Notes: generated by a model from the letters alone, not told the origin. A stretch of DNA of 64,000 nt from Patiria miniata (GCF_015706575.1 NW_024037074.1:6076001-6140000), one strand, 5' to 3'. Positions 36,801 to 48,373 are shown, numbered from the stretch's first letter. Translations and numbers: made by a program.

Positions 36801-38324
36801 AAAGGAAGATTTCAAGTTTTCAAATTTTCCAAGGTTTTTGAAAAAAAACTTTAAGTTTAAACTTACAGTGCCTTCAGCGCCGGTGGCCGAGGCCCGAGAA
36901 GGACGCTGTCCGATTGAACCAAAAGGTGAGGAGTAGTTGAAGAAGTGTGGATGGGACAGATCGGGGAGGTGTGAGGAGGAAGGAGGCGGCTGGAACGGAG
37001 GCATGGCCCGGAACCCTCGTCCACCATCTTGGTATTGCCGTATGGTGTTCTGTAGTCCGGCGTCGTAGTCGTAAGGGGACGCTAGGTAGGCCTGGGCTTT
37101 GATTTTGCTGACCGAGTTGCGACTTGTCTGATATGGATTCAAGAAAATAATCGGCCACTTTATGGACACCTGCCAGCAGTGGTATAGCCAGGATTTCTTT
37201 GTATGTGTTGGGGGGGGGGGGGGTGGGGGCACGAGCATTTTATAGGGAGGGGGCGGCACCAAGGGTAGGTCCACGATTGCACTAGATTGTGGAGCAGTTG
37301 GTGCTCTCTTCACTTCTCGCTTCCGATCTTTTCGTGTGCTTATTTTGAGCAAGAATGTTAAGAATTGTCTTTGTCTCCTTCGTGAAGGATAGACGGAAGT
37401 TAGGATTATAATGCGTCTACGATTGCTTTCCCTGATGAAAACAATCGTAGATTATTTATGTTTAAAAGTTAAAAACATCGATACTATAATCAGCGGCGGC
37501 GGAACGGTTTTCAAACTGGGGGCGTCCATTGAAGTGCTCCCCTGCCCCCGGTTCCGCCGCCCCTGACTATAATCGTACATTTTCTGTGTGAACTGTCAAT
37601 GAATATTTCTGAGGGGAATTAGATCTCTTGCTGTTATTCATGAGCTGAATGACTTAAATGCTCCCAACAAAGATACTGACGAATACATTAGAAAGCCACT
37701 AACTTATGGCTAGATAGTATCTCTTGTTTAGTTGGTTGAGCACTGGTATACGGCTTTAGGGAGTCGCTGTCTCGCACGGTATATCAAGTTAATGGCCATT
37801 TTTTGACAGAAAGAAAACGACATTTGCCATTGCGAGTAGTATCTAAAAGTCAGGCCCTCAATTCCGGCCATTCCCACTCCTGTATAATTCCGGTCATTCC
37901 AGTCAGTAAGCATTTTGTAGCAGTTTTAATTTTATTTTTTTCACAACAAAGTTTAACTCACCCATTTGCCGAACATGAATGGACTTGAGTTACTTGTCTC
38001 TCCCGCGGCATTTTGAGGATTGAACGACGATCTGTCTGATTCCTGATGGGGTTGCGGCCGGCCGTTGTACATCCACTCTCTCTTTTGCCGGCCGGAGTCC
38101 GGTTTACCGACCGGTGACTCGACCGCTTCGCCCCAGACGGCGCCTGGGCTGGGGTAGTAGTACTGTGGCAGCGATGGCTGGTGGACCGGGTTGTCCGGGT
38201 AAGGTGCTCGGTAGGAGGTGGCCCGGCCAGGGGCTGGCGGGGTGTTGACCAGCAAGCAGGTGATGATAAGGAGGGGGTACCGACGACAGGTCGGAGCCGA
38301 GGACGGGGGCGAGATTACCGGCAT
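30888..38324 (-). CDS. Unrecognised secreted modular protein, possible proprotein (6 coding exons)
   Basis: Exons in order: 38324-37962, 37127-36867, 36361-36098, 35843-35322, 31850-31608, 31130-30888. All introns are phase 0 and the product is 631 residues. A hydrophobic stretch at about 17-27 suggests secretion. A proline-rich module with core MPPFQPPP occurs three times (residues about 162-199, 247-279, 359-394). Each copy runs through LPDL and an FN...S segment to I-G-[QK]-R and an R-x-x-R site. Other convertase-like sites are RQKR82, MKR214, VKR325 and RGKR349. Exons 3 and 5 (numbering the 5' UTR exon near 38.9 kb as exon 1) both open with RNSVS, and SLGGY appears twice, so exons were duplicated. 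Residues 407-470 are Gln/Gly/Pro-rich. Residues 471-600 form a globular-looking C-terminal domain with cysteines 512, 524 and 558, which I do not recognise. It could be a peptide precursor, a matrix protein or a secreted coat protein. Confidence 0.72.
32273..32357. repeat. 85 bp hairpin repeat
   Basis: CACTTTTCAGATTATATGGT and the complementary right arm (ending AATCTGAAAAGTG) flank a loop around ACATACC. It probably belongs to a MITE whose outer ends were not resolved. It lies in the large fifth coding intron of the secreted-protein gene. Confidence 0.6.
33686..34356. mobile_element. Mariner-like MITE, 671 bp (second copy cut by the window end)
   Basis: The ends CAGGGTGAGTCAAAAAAAGC and the complementary GCTTTTTTTTACTCACCCTG are flanked by TA. 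The inner repeats continue through GGAACCCAAACCCC. A second copy starts at 63453. It lies in the long intron between exons 5 and 6 of the secreted-protein gene, where it interrupts a dispersed repeat related to 29.5 and 60.75 kb. No transposase frame. Confidence 0.8.
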
Positions 38325-38827
38325 TTTCACATAAGATTGGAGCTACCTGTGAACATGAACGGAATCGGTAGAGACCCAAGTGAGATTAGGGTACAAGTGG
38401 GATTATAACTGGATTCGAACCAGCAACTGGCTATCAGCATGCTCTGAGATAAGTGGTTGAGGTCACTAGCAATCAGGAGACCGCATGTTATGATTCCAGT
38501 AATATTGCAGGTAATATTCGGACTACCGTTTATCCTTGACTCAACCTCTTAATGTCAGACATGTCAAATTCTAAATTTCTCTTTGAAAAGCTAGTATTCG
38601 AGCTAACTTTTATCACCAGCGCAGTGATGAGGAACCAACCTTATCATGACAACCAATGCCATGCTCTTCAAAAAGTCAGCATACTTCCCGAAGGATGTTG
38701 TCCATCGTGAAGAAAATGTCAAAGTTGAAATTAATCGCACAATGAAGCTTAATTCGAAGTTAATAACCCCAAATGTGAAGAGAGAAATAGGAAACAGAGG
38801 GAGCAGAAATTGCAGTTAAAAACTTAC

Positions 38828-38947
38828 GGTTCACTAACAGCGCTAACGAACGAGGAAATCGGAGTAAAGAAAGTAACGTCAGTGTAGTTCTCATCTTCGT
38901 TCCATGGTCTTTTTTCGCTCTCAAAAAACAGTGCGTCTGTTTTTATA
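38828..38947 (-). promoter_or_regulatory. TATA promoter and 5' exon of the secreted-protein gene
   Basis: On the minus strand TATAAAA spans 38947-38941. About 26-30 bp downstream begins a short exon ending at 38828 with the donor GTAAGT. A matching acceptor is at 38347, so exon 2 would begin at 38346, upstream of the ATG at 38324. The 5' exon holds two ATGs. The first makes a five-codon frame. The second, at 38894, encodes a hydrophobic, signal-peptide-like stretch ending ALLVN. Confidence 0.5.
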
Positions 38948-41646
38948 GCGGCGTGACTGTCCTACTAGCCAAGTCACTATTCCCAAGGGTACCGTGTGGT
39001 TAAGCCCCGGCTAGCTATGAACGCCATTGGTCGTTAGCCCAGGATTTCGCAGTGCAAATAGTCATCAGTCTTCTTACGTGGTTCGTAAGACTAAAGTGTT
39101 GCGCGCCGAATTTAATCCCGTCCTCCCACACGCTTTCTATAGGAGGCGTGCTCCGCTGCGGAGGCAAGCGATACATCCCAAAACGGAACGCGCTCATCCC
39201 ACGTAGACTAATAACCGTCGGGTAAAGCGCACTTTCAAGCAAAATTTCCGCAACCTGATATTACTTCTTTCTTACATTTTTGCATTTTCTTGAGAGACTC
39301 TGAAAGTGGGACGGGCGACCGTGCGCAAAATAAGCAAAGATTATTCTCATCGGCATTGACCCTATTTGTAACGCACGTACCGAAACTTCTGCAAATAATG
39401 TTAACCGTTTTGGCGGGACATTACTTCAAACAACAAATTCGCCTCCGCATGCGACATTTAGAGTCGCAGCAACAAACCATTGGGTGTTCCGGGACAAAAT
39501 GTTTAGCACCGTCGCAGTCATCAGCCTATAAACCACATCGATTTTTAGTTATGTTATCTTTGGCGAAATATCAAATATGTTGATTCCATTTTGTGATATC
39601 GAATTGCCAGGCCTGTCAAATAATGTTTAGAAAATTTAGAACTCGGGAAGAAATGGTGGAACGAACAGACTTATCACTCGGCCAACTTACCTTGTCATAT
39701 CTGCTCGTGTCGCATGCTGCTCGTCTCACTTGTAAGAGGTTGTCTCAATATTGTGTCATCGTATCACCAGAACTCAGATTTATAAGTCATCTTGACCTCC
39801 CATCGACCACCGATAAAAGGCATTTAAGGAACGGAATTAGATGTGTGAGTGGGTAGGCCAAAGTACACAAAACAAGAAAAGAAATAATTATTATGGTACT
39901 GCGTCTGCCCAATGGAAAACACATCACAAAACCACAGACCCACACCTGTTAAAAAATTGATACCTAATTGTGCCCCAAGAAACCCGAGGCTTTGGCAAAG
40001 TAAGCTGATTCGTTTTTGCCTGATCCTTGCTTAAAGGCCGAGGCTCACATCCAAAGATTTTGTTTCGCCATGGACAATGTGAGGATAGATCACCGGCTGA
40101 AATACAGGAAGGGCAAAAATAATGCATGACCGTCAGGACAAAGCCCTATGACGTTCAAGAGTTGCTGTTTTTGTTGAGAAGGTGTAATAAATAAACGCCC
40201 GATAAGCTTGACCTGAACGGGAATCGTGCAAAATGTCAGGTGTACGTGGACGGACGGTCCGCGGATGATTCTCGGCGTTAAACCGTTGGAGACTATCTCA
40301 TAATGCAAGACGACAGAGCCTCCGGACATTGGGGAGTCAAGGGTTGGGTGTAATGAGCTCTGCGCATGATCAGTAGATGGCGCTGTTCGACAACTCGCTA
40401 GAGTCTGGTTCCCTGACCTGACGTTCCCCTGACGTCTCCTAATAGATCGTCAAGTAATATCACCTGCAACAATGGAACATGACGCAGCAAAACCCTGCCC
40501 TTGTACGCGTGTATACTCGAGGCACACATGCGTCGTGCGCAAAGTGCGGGACTGGTGACAATTGTGCATTCGCTGTTACTAACTTAGAATAACAAAAGAT
40601 ACCCTCTAAGATTGCCGCTACGCATACCTCCCAATAGGCCATATTTTTGAGCGAGTGAGGGGCTCTGTAATTACGCCATGTTGGGGGCACAAATAGGCGT
40701 TAAGCCAGGTCATTGGCACAAGTTTACATTTTGTTCAAATCAGAAGTAAATTTTTACAACATCCAATATAATATTGTATTCATAAATACCCAAGACTGTT
40801 TACCCATTCCTTTTGGTCGAGAGCCCGTCACGTGGCCGGCCATAAATGATTGACAAAGACCAACTGGCTGGTCTTAAACACTTGGCAGTGTCACATGAAA
40901 GTTGGACTCCTATGAAATCCGGTCCCTTTTACTCTATTATTGATTGAACGTTCACAATCTTCGGTTAGGCATGTGCAATAGCATACCAATATGACACTAT
41001 ATTTTACAGTCCTAAATTCGCACTACACCGGCACAGCTGCGTTCTGCGCACACATCGCGCAGTACGCGCACTCGCGCGCTAATCTCCATTTAATGAGTTG
41101 TTTACGACTACTCGCGAGTGGCACATAACATAGCTAGAGGGGTGTTCAAAAACACAAGGTAAACTTGTAGAACAAAATCGTTGGAAATGTATAATTGTTG
41201 ACTTGCTTTGACTGTTTCAACGGCCGAAAAGGTATTTATGAATTGGAGTATATTTGCCTTGGCCGGTATTAAACTCTATGTTAGACCGGTTCGGAGTCTG
41301 GACGCTGCTAATGACCCGACCAAGCACACATGTTATTCCCTGTAATATAGTAGCGTTGCTGTATTGCTTTGATATTCGTGATATTTCTGATAATTGTTAC
41401 CAGAATATGGATTGTGGGCGGCGCTGAGATGCATGTGATCTACCTGATGATGTCCGAACGGAAGGAAAATTGAAGTCTGTGTGGTGGGGGAATAAGTATT
41501 TGAAATGAGTTTATTTCAAGGTGAGCATCCGCTGACGTCGTGGGCGTGAACCTCACGGTTGGTGTTCTTGCACAAACACGGACCAAAAACCGCTATCCTG
41601 TCTGTTTATACACATGAGACTAGTAAAAGCCTTCGGCTGATGATGC

Positions 41647-41780
41647 CAATGATGTTTTTAACTTTCTCTGACACTTTCTTCGGAGGTGATGTACGTAAGA
41701 CGGGATTATACCGGACAGTCGGCGAGGTAATGATGTTTTTGACTTTCTCTGGGAATTTCTTCGCCCGTAAAAAAAGGGGA
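41647..41780 (+). repeat. Local direct duplication, spacing about 84 bp
   Basis: AATGATGTTTTTAACTTTCT at about 41649 recurs with small changes at about 41731, in each case followed by TCTG and TTTCTTCG. Only two units. No function is apparent. Confidence 0.55.
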
Positions 41781-42672
41781 TTAATCCCGGTCATAACTAT
41801 TTGCGTGTGTCTTCTCGTCAACACGTATTACAAGAGTTGAATGACAGTAACATGTATCTTTTTTTTCCACAGTGTGTTGAACGTGTAGGACGAGAACCAT
41901 CGTTTCAGAAACCATCTCAAAACTAATTGGCTGTACAGTTTCCTTTTCTTTTCGTTGAAAGCCATAACATTCTTTTTATATCTGTTCATAATATGATCCT
42001 GAATTAAGTGGAAAATTGGTGCAGGGATTTAAAGATCTACATCGATTACATCTATACCAAAAAAAATGCTCAAATGTTGAGTTGTTATAACGTGTGAGTC
42101 CCAATGATCTTGATATCATTGTGAGCAAAAAACTCATGATTTTTGACCCGGAGAAGACAAAAGCAAGCCTGCCTGAAAGTCTCTCTTTGCCTTGAATTTC
42201 TTCTAGGCGCTTGTTATCCTCCGTTCCGGGCTGATGTCCGTTCTCGTCAATATTGACGACGATGCTGGGAAGTCCGAAGACAAGTCCCCAGTGAATGTAG
42301 CGAATCTCCGCCGTCAAGCGGCCCGGGGAGAGTTGGCATCTAAGCCCATCTATATCTGGTTCCTATTTCCAGACTTATTTGCCTCCTCGCTGGGCTAGTA
42401 TGAGCCGTCGGTGTGTGACGAGAAACCAAATCCGGTTGCCTATCCGCATCGGGCAGCTCAGCTCACGTTTCGTATTACCAACCGTCCCGTACGTAACATT
42501 ATGCAATTTCCCCATTTCCCAAACCATTTTCTGGTTCAGTTTCTGAACAGTAACAATAAGTTTAATTTATTCGGCTACTTATGCTAGGTTAGGAACCAAT
42601 AAATCAGACGCTGTGTTTTTAAAGCACATACATGTTAACTACAGTTAAACCATTGCTATGACGTCACACTAT

Positions 42673-42787
42673 TGTTAAAAGTGTGGATTCGGATCTACGA
42701 ATCTCTTACACTGGTCACAAAGTGGGGATTCGGAACGACGAATCTTTAGTAAAGTGTGGATTCGGAATTACAAATCCACACTTTGAA
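42673..42787 (+). repeat. Short tandem and inverted units of GTGTGGATTCGGA
   Basis: AAAGTGTGGATTCGGA or a close variant occurs three times with ACGAATC-type complements between, ending AATCCACACTTT. A related palindrome at about 43740-43816 has outer arms AAGTGTGGATTC and GAATCCACACTT. These may be two copies of one small fold-back repeat. Confidence 0.5.
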
Positions 42788-42970
42788 CACGTCGGACAAT
42801 AATTCTCCATAACGAGCATGAATAGGACCGTCTGCGTGAAAATTTGCTTTCCGTAAATTACCAATGCATCTTCACTGTCAGATTCTCCGCCGTCATTGCA
42901 AAATCTACTCTTAGTCAGAAAGAAATCGACGTCTGTGAACTATTTATTTTGACGTAAGGGTGACTGATCT

Positions 42971-43092
42971 ATGTTCCGACACCCCTATGTTCCGACAACG
43001 TAGATTGTGTTACTCCCGGTTAGGGTTAGGGTTAGGGTTAGGGTTAGGAATAGGAATGTGTGCAGTCGGAACATAGGGGTGTCGGAACACAG
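42971..43092. repeat. Inverted repeat enclosing (TTAGGG)n
   Basis: A tract of about five TTAGGG units lies at about 43019-43047. It is bracketed by inverted arms TTCCGACACCCCTATGTTCC on the left and the complementary GGAACATAGGGGTGTCGGAA on the right. TTAGGG is the usual animal telomere unit, so this is an interstitial telomeric sequence carried inside a small fold-back structure. A hAT-like MITE is inserted immediately to its right. Confidence 0.75.
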
Positions 43093-43097
43093 AGGTG

Positions 43098-43422
43098 CAA
43101 GGGCGGATCCAGGGGGGGCCAAAGGGGGCCATGGCCCCCCCCCCCAAAAAAAAAAAAAAAATCATTTTTTTTTTTTTTTATGTGACATCGCAATAACGGC
43201 AGGCAATGAGTACACCACCATCTTTTCCTCAAAAAAAAAACATTGGTTAAAGTGGTCAGAAATTGCCTCAGATCGCACCACAGAGCATCTAGAATCCAAA
43301 AATTTTCCGGGGCCCTTAAGCGGGCCCCAAACCCCACGCCGTAATTTTTTTGACCCACTTTTTGGGGGGGACCAAAATTTTTTTTGGCCCCCCCCAAAAA
43401 TTGTGTTCTGGATCCGCCCTTG
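43098..43422. mobile_element. Complete hAT-like MITE with perfect 8 bp duplication
   Basis: Ends CAAGGGCGGATCCAG and CTGGATCCGCCCTTG are perfect complements and are flanked on both sides by CAGAGGTG. The interior has G, A and T homopolymers and the CAGATCGCACCACAGAGCAT block shared with 18829-19132. The perfect target duplication implies a fairly recent insertion. Confidence 0.9.
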
Positions 43423-45479
43423 CAGAGGTGTAACCGACGTAAGGAGCCTATACACACAAAATGACTTGGCTGTACGGGTACGTGTGGCATACACATGCTA
43501 AACACGCCAGGAAAAAAATGTTGCAACCTGACGCCACTTCCGCGCTTGTGTACAAAGTCTAAGGAGAGTCATTTCAAGTATTTCCTAACAAAATTGGAAA
43601 CATTTCTCAGTCCCAGATTCATGTCTTATCATTTTTGCAACGAATATGAGATGATATATGAAGGAAATAGTGGCGTCAGGTTGCAACATTCTTTCCAATA
43701 CTTCTGTTGACGCAATGGTTTAAGTCGAAGAATACACAGGCAAGTGTGGATTCTTAATTTACGAATTCACTCGGCGCTTCGCGCCTCGTGAATTCTTAAA
43801 TTACGAATCCACACTTTCTCGTGTATTCTCCTTAACTGAGGGTTGACGGTAACACTATGTGAAAGAATGTCTTTCGAGAAGATGTGTGATTCTGAAAGGA
43901 ACCGGTCGGTCGTGAATCTCGACGTTCCAATCAATATGCTCTGATCGTCTTCAGGAGAAAGCCGGACGGAATGGCATGGGCGTCGCCAGGATTTTTTCTA
44001 GAGGGGGCCGGCAAAACATATTTTCCCAAAAGAAATCATGTTTTTCTCAACATATTCTCGACTTATCAGTTTTAGAGGGGCCAGGGACATTTTGCCCCCA
44101 CCCATTAAATTTACACCACTATGACTTCGCGCCTCTTTTTTTTTTTTCTCTCTTTCTTTCTTTTTTTTTTTCTTTTCCGGGGGGGGGGGGGGGGGAAAGC
44201 GCTAACGAGATTCTTCCACACGGTGTCACCACAAACCCACACTAGTATACACTATCGCCATGCAAAGTTTCAAATCTAACATAAACATTATGTTAATAAC
44301 CGTCGGAACTGTACCTCGAATGAATGGCAAAATCTTGTTAAAATCGAAGATGGGAATACCAAAATACCCTGTGAAAAGTACTCCAACAGAAAATGGTTTC
44401 ACTCGAGACGGAAAACAATCACTGAAGGTGGTTTCGGAAAATCTGCCTGCGGGCACACTTGTTGAAACGTCTTATCCGGGATAAAACGCAAAAGTAAGGG
44501 CGTACGAAGCAGGGGGGGGGGAGGCAACTTGCCCCCCCCCATATCATATTGCCTGTTACGGCAATGACAGCGCTAGCATGCACATACCGCTATTGGAATT
44601 AGTACCACCTCCCTTTTCACCATTTTACGGAACCGAAACAAAAATGGTGCCACGTATTCACAACAAATACCTATTTTGCACAGGCCCCCCCCCCCCCCTC
44701 CGACGACAAACCTGGATTTGCAACTGGCAAACATCCGTATAAACAGAAACTGCGATCGCTTCCTGTATGTTGGACGACAAACACAAAACACGCCCACGGA
44801 AAAAACAAAAGTGCCCCATTGATTTTGGTGCGTAGTTCATCATTAGGTAACCACGTAGCGCACGTACAAGATGTAGTCACGGTTTCCCAACATAGCATTT
44901 TCTATTGACTCGTGGATCCTGCAACCGGAGGGATCAGGATTAACGGCTTGACGAGACAAATATGAAGGAAGATGTAATACGCATTTCTAACAAAGAAGAC
45001 GATAACAAGTGGAGCTGCCCACGATTGCGTATCTAGAGCCGGACGCGCCAATGAGAATACTGAACTTCGTTGTTCGCCACAAGCGCTGTAGGCGTCGAAA
45101 TTATAAAGAAAAGGGGGGGGGGGGGGAGAAGGGAAAAACCCGAAGACGACGATAACTCAGAAATACCGATTGATAAGGGTCTTTTAGGCTTAAAGGTATT
45201 GTTTGCATTTCCGGATTAACATTTCGACACGCTAGAGGGCGCATTCATGATTAATGAAATTGATCACAGGAGCCAGGGAAGCGCAATGTTGTTTGTTATA
45301 TTGGAATGCGGAGATCGTGCGGTGTTCGATTCATTTGCAGACTGATTCCGTTGATTACCATTGCACACAATGCGAAATAGCAAATAGCCATCATTTCGTC
45401 TCATTCGCCAGCCATTTTGTTTGAATTAAGAACTTACGACTACGAGCAGTTTCAAACTAGAATTCCCTAAAATCAGAAT

Positions 45480-46380
45480 TTAGCAAGAATGTAACTTACA
45501 AACATAAAAAAATACCAAATGATTATGAAATACCTTACTTGACTGGAAGTGAATACTTAGTCTAAAGCATCCTGTGAAATCAAGGAAAGTAGATTTTTTG
45601 TATCAATTTCCAACGATGGTCCGCCGACCATCGTTGGAAAAAAACTTTTTCAAATTTACCACATTTTGTTAGTGCACATTTTGTTTGCATTCGGTTACAC
45701 ATCTGTGAATGGGTGCAAGCCAGCTAGTCTGGTTCCCTGACGCATGGGCGTCAATCCTGGGGGGACAGGGGGACATGTCTCCCCCCCCCCCCCCGCACAC
45801 TTTTTGCAGGGTGGGGGACACAATATCAAATGTCCCCCCCCCCCCAGATTTTTGAACTCGTGTCTCATTTACAGGGCCCTATTATGTACTTCAATGTATC
45901 TTTTGCTTCAAAAATATTGGTTAAAGTGGTCAGTTTTGTCTCAGATAGCACCACAGAGCATTTAGAATCCAATTTTTTTCCGAACGTGGGCCCACGCCTG
46001 TAGCTTAGAATTCTGGTAGCCAATTCAATGACTCCAACCTCGAAAACGATGTTCAAATAATTATCTTTTGCTACGAAAATATTAGTTAAAGCATGGAGAA
46101 AAGTGGTAAGAAATTGCTTCAGATCACACCACGAGTCGAACACCGCACGGTCTCCGCATTCGCGCTCGCATCAGTTCTGATCAAGATATGTCCCCCCCCC
46201 CCCACTTTTGAGAAGCGATTGACGCCACTGCCCTGATGTCTACAAATTGCTCCGTTTTCCAGCATCCGTGAACACAAACCTTTAAACAGATTAGTGGAAC
46301 AATATTTGCTTTAAAACAATCCCAACATCCATGCATTTCTAAAAATTACCGCAAAAGTAAATGTTGTAAATTACCTTTAA
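45480..46380 (+). mobile_element. TTAA-flanked MITE, copy C, interrupted by a hAT-like element
   Basis: It is a diverged relative of 20562-21086. It shares GAAATACCTT, TAAAGCATCCTGT, a central TTTCCAACG palindrome at 45607-45640 and GTCTGGTTCCCTGA. The right end is CCTTTAA at 46380. The left end is eroded. A hAT-like element sits between the two halves at 45743-46230. Confidence 0.65.
45743..46230. mobile_element. hAT-like element nested in the TTAA MITE
   Basis: Left end CATGGGCGTCAATC and right end GATTGACGCCACTG are near complements. The flanks are CCCTGACG and CCCTGATG, an 8 bp duplication with one change. C runs lie near both ends. An inner CAGATAGCACCACAGAGCAT block links it to the other hAT-like MITEs here. 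Confidence 0.8.
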
Positions 46381-46779
46381 GTCCACGTACTAACGGCAGG
46401 AAGCCATTCCTCTTCACTTACAAAAACAAATAGGCCCGGGGAAAGACAAAATAAATTCCAATTATTTGCAAATGAACAAGCGGTAAATTTACTCTTCTGA
46501 ATTATGGTGTTTTTGTTTTTATGAAAAATTCATAAACGAAGCCAAAGAAAATGGGTCTGAATTATTTAGTCGACGTGGGAGATATTCTGATAAGGCTCGC
46601 GGCCGGTAAGGATTTAGCTTTCATCCGGCTAGCTAGCACGGATGTTCAAATGACATTTAACAACGAGACGTAAAATTGAAGAAAAAAATTGATGCGACTT
46701 TGAAGCATTTCCGGAGTTTTTTTGCGTTGAATGCACATTCGCTGATTTTTTTTTGTAATGTGGAGTAATGAGCAGTTAA

Positions 46780-47057
46780 GCGGTTAAGTGCACCGGACTC
46801 ATGCTCTGGTGTTTCAGAGGCAACAGTAGCGCGGGTTCGAGCCCGGGTGGACACTTGTGCCCTTAAGCAAGGCACTTAACCATTATTGCTTCGTCCTTTG
46901 GGGGATGGGACGTAAAGCCATAGGTCCCGTGTGTTGTATATTGCACGTAAAAGAACCCAGTAACACTTATCGCTAAGAGAAGAGGTTCGCCCCGTTTTTT
47001 TTCTGGCATTTGCGTATATCATACATATGAGGCTGCACTTTCAAGGAAGGAAGGAAG
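46780..47057 (+). repeat. tRNA-derived SINE, third family, with GGAA tail
   Basis: The head has GTTAAGCGGTTAAG in the A-box region and GCGGGTTCGAGCCC as B box. The body includes CCTTAAGCAAGGCACTTAAC and GCACGTAAAAGAACCC. The tail is (GGAA)n. The tail is interrupted by the hAT-like MITE at 47058 and resumes after 47261. Confidence 0.7.
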
Positions 47058-47261
47058 CAGTGGCGTAGCCACGGGGGGGGGGGGGGGGGGGGGGCCTGTT
47101 GGGCGACAGCTCCCCCATGAAACCTTGTCGCCCCCCAGTCGCCCCCCACTGAGATTTTGAGTTTCTAAAAAAAATTATCATTGATCTACATGACGCCCCC
47201 CATGAAATGTTCCAGCCCCCCCCCCCCCCCCCCCACTGAAAAATTCCTGGCTACGCCACTG
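47058..47261. mobile_element. hAT-like MITE inserted in a SINE tail
   Basis: CAGTGGCGTAGCCA and TGGCTACGCCACTG termini are flanked by GAAGGAAG on both sides, a perfect 8 bp duplication. The interior matches 30082-30291 in inverse orientation, including AAATTATCATTGATCTACAT. G and C runs dominate. Confidence 0.88.
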
Positions 47262-47861
47262 GAAGGAAGGAAATCTAGGTATTGCGCAATGTGCATGGAT
47301 CGCACAATTAGAAAATGCAATGGGAGACTTTTGAGACAATTGGTGGCAGCAAACACATCAGCCCTTTTCAATTGTTCACGTCATGTTTAAGCTGATGGCC
47401 ATGATGGGCGCGTGTTCAAAATGACGCAAACGATAGAAAAGGACCGGTGTATTTGCTGCCACAGTACCAATCGTCGCAAAAAGCTCCCTTTCTTTATATT
47501 AAAGTTGGATTTTTAAAAATCAAAAAAAAAAAAAATTGATTCCAACAAACAATAACCTTGACTTATAGAACCGTTAACAAATGTATTTTCCCCCTTTAAC
47601 AATTTTTTTTAATCTCATACTATGTAGCAAGCATTTTTACATAGATATAGTTGGGCTTGCGATTGCACCATAGTGAGAAGGAAATTTCCACTTTCCTTGA
47701 GAAAAAAAGTTTTAAAACAGTTCACTTCAGACACCCTACCTTTTGTAACTTTTTACAGCAACTTTGAAAACTGTTTAAAATTATATACAATCCACCAAGT
47801 ATGCAAAGTTGTTGAGGAAATAATGTTCAACAATTTCTATTTGTACATCGAGTTAAGTCTA

Positions 47862-48373
47862 CGGGGCGAGTCAGAATGATTTGTTCCCAAGTTCACCATT
47901 TTTTGTGTGGCAAATAGAGTATATTGAGAAAATTGTTTCATATGAATGGTCTTTCGCAGGAATTTTGATTTTTTTTTTCAAATTAGTGGCTGTGGTGAGG
48001 AGTTATGCCATTTTATTGAAGTGGCTCATTTTCCAGTCTGCACACGGAATTGGTTTTGCTTTCTTTTTTAAAAATGTGTCAATAACTTCAAGTGCCTCAC
48101 CATGACAAGGTTTTTATTTATTACACTGCATCACACCAGCACGCGATTTCAATAAATTTGTTGAACCATGGAACCGTGGTCAGAGGGTTTTTTAGCGTGC
48201 GTTGTTTGCTAGCGCATTTCTTCAAAATGGTACTATGGATAAACACAAAACTTTCACCAAATATGTCCAAAATACCAGCCTATAACGTATCTCATTTGTA
48301 CTTGTTTTGATAATTGCTACATATTTGTAATACTTTTCTTTAATTTGGGTCCAGATCATTCGGACTCGCCCTG
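47862..48373. mobile_element. Mariner-like MITE with CGGGGCGAGTC ends
   Basis: CGGGGCGAGTCAGAATGATT on the left and the near-complementary AGATCATTCGGACTCGCCCTG on the right are flanked by TA. The arms extend inward with weak similarity. The interior is unrelated to the elements at 9.2 and 33.7 kb, though the terminal ten bases are shared. No transposase frame. Confidence 0.7.

Noticed and set aside
37953-38000. SALMFamide-type neuropeptide SSPFMF-Gly-Lys in the secreted protein
   Set aside because: SPFMF followed by G-K looks like an F-type SALMFamide with an amidation site, as known from sea cucumbers. However, the next residue is Trp rather than a second basic residue, and no other SxFxF-G copies occur in the precursor. 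Kept only as a possibility.
41976-42317. Minus-strand 113-codon frame
   Set aside because: It has a coding-like N-terminal composition but no identifiable family, no paired splice sites and an unconvincing start. Too weak to call a gene.
43007-43526. Overlapping frames of 110-164 codons on both strands
   Set aside because: They coincide with the telomere repeat and the hAT-like MITE, including its homopolymers. The same pseudo-protein appears at the other MITE copy near 19 kb.
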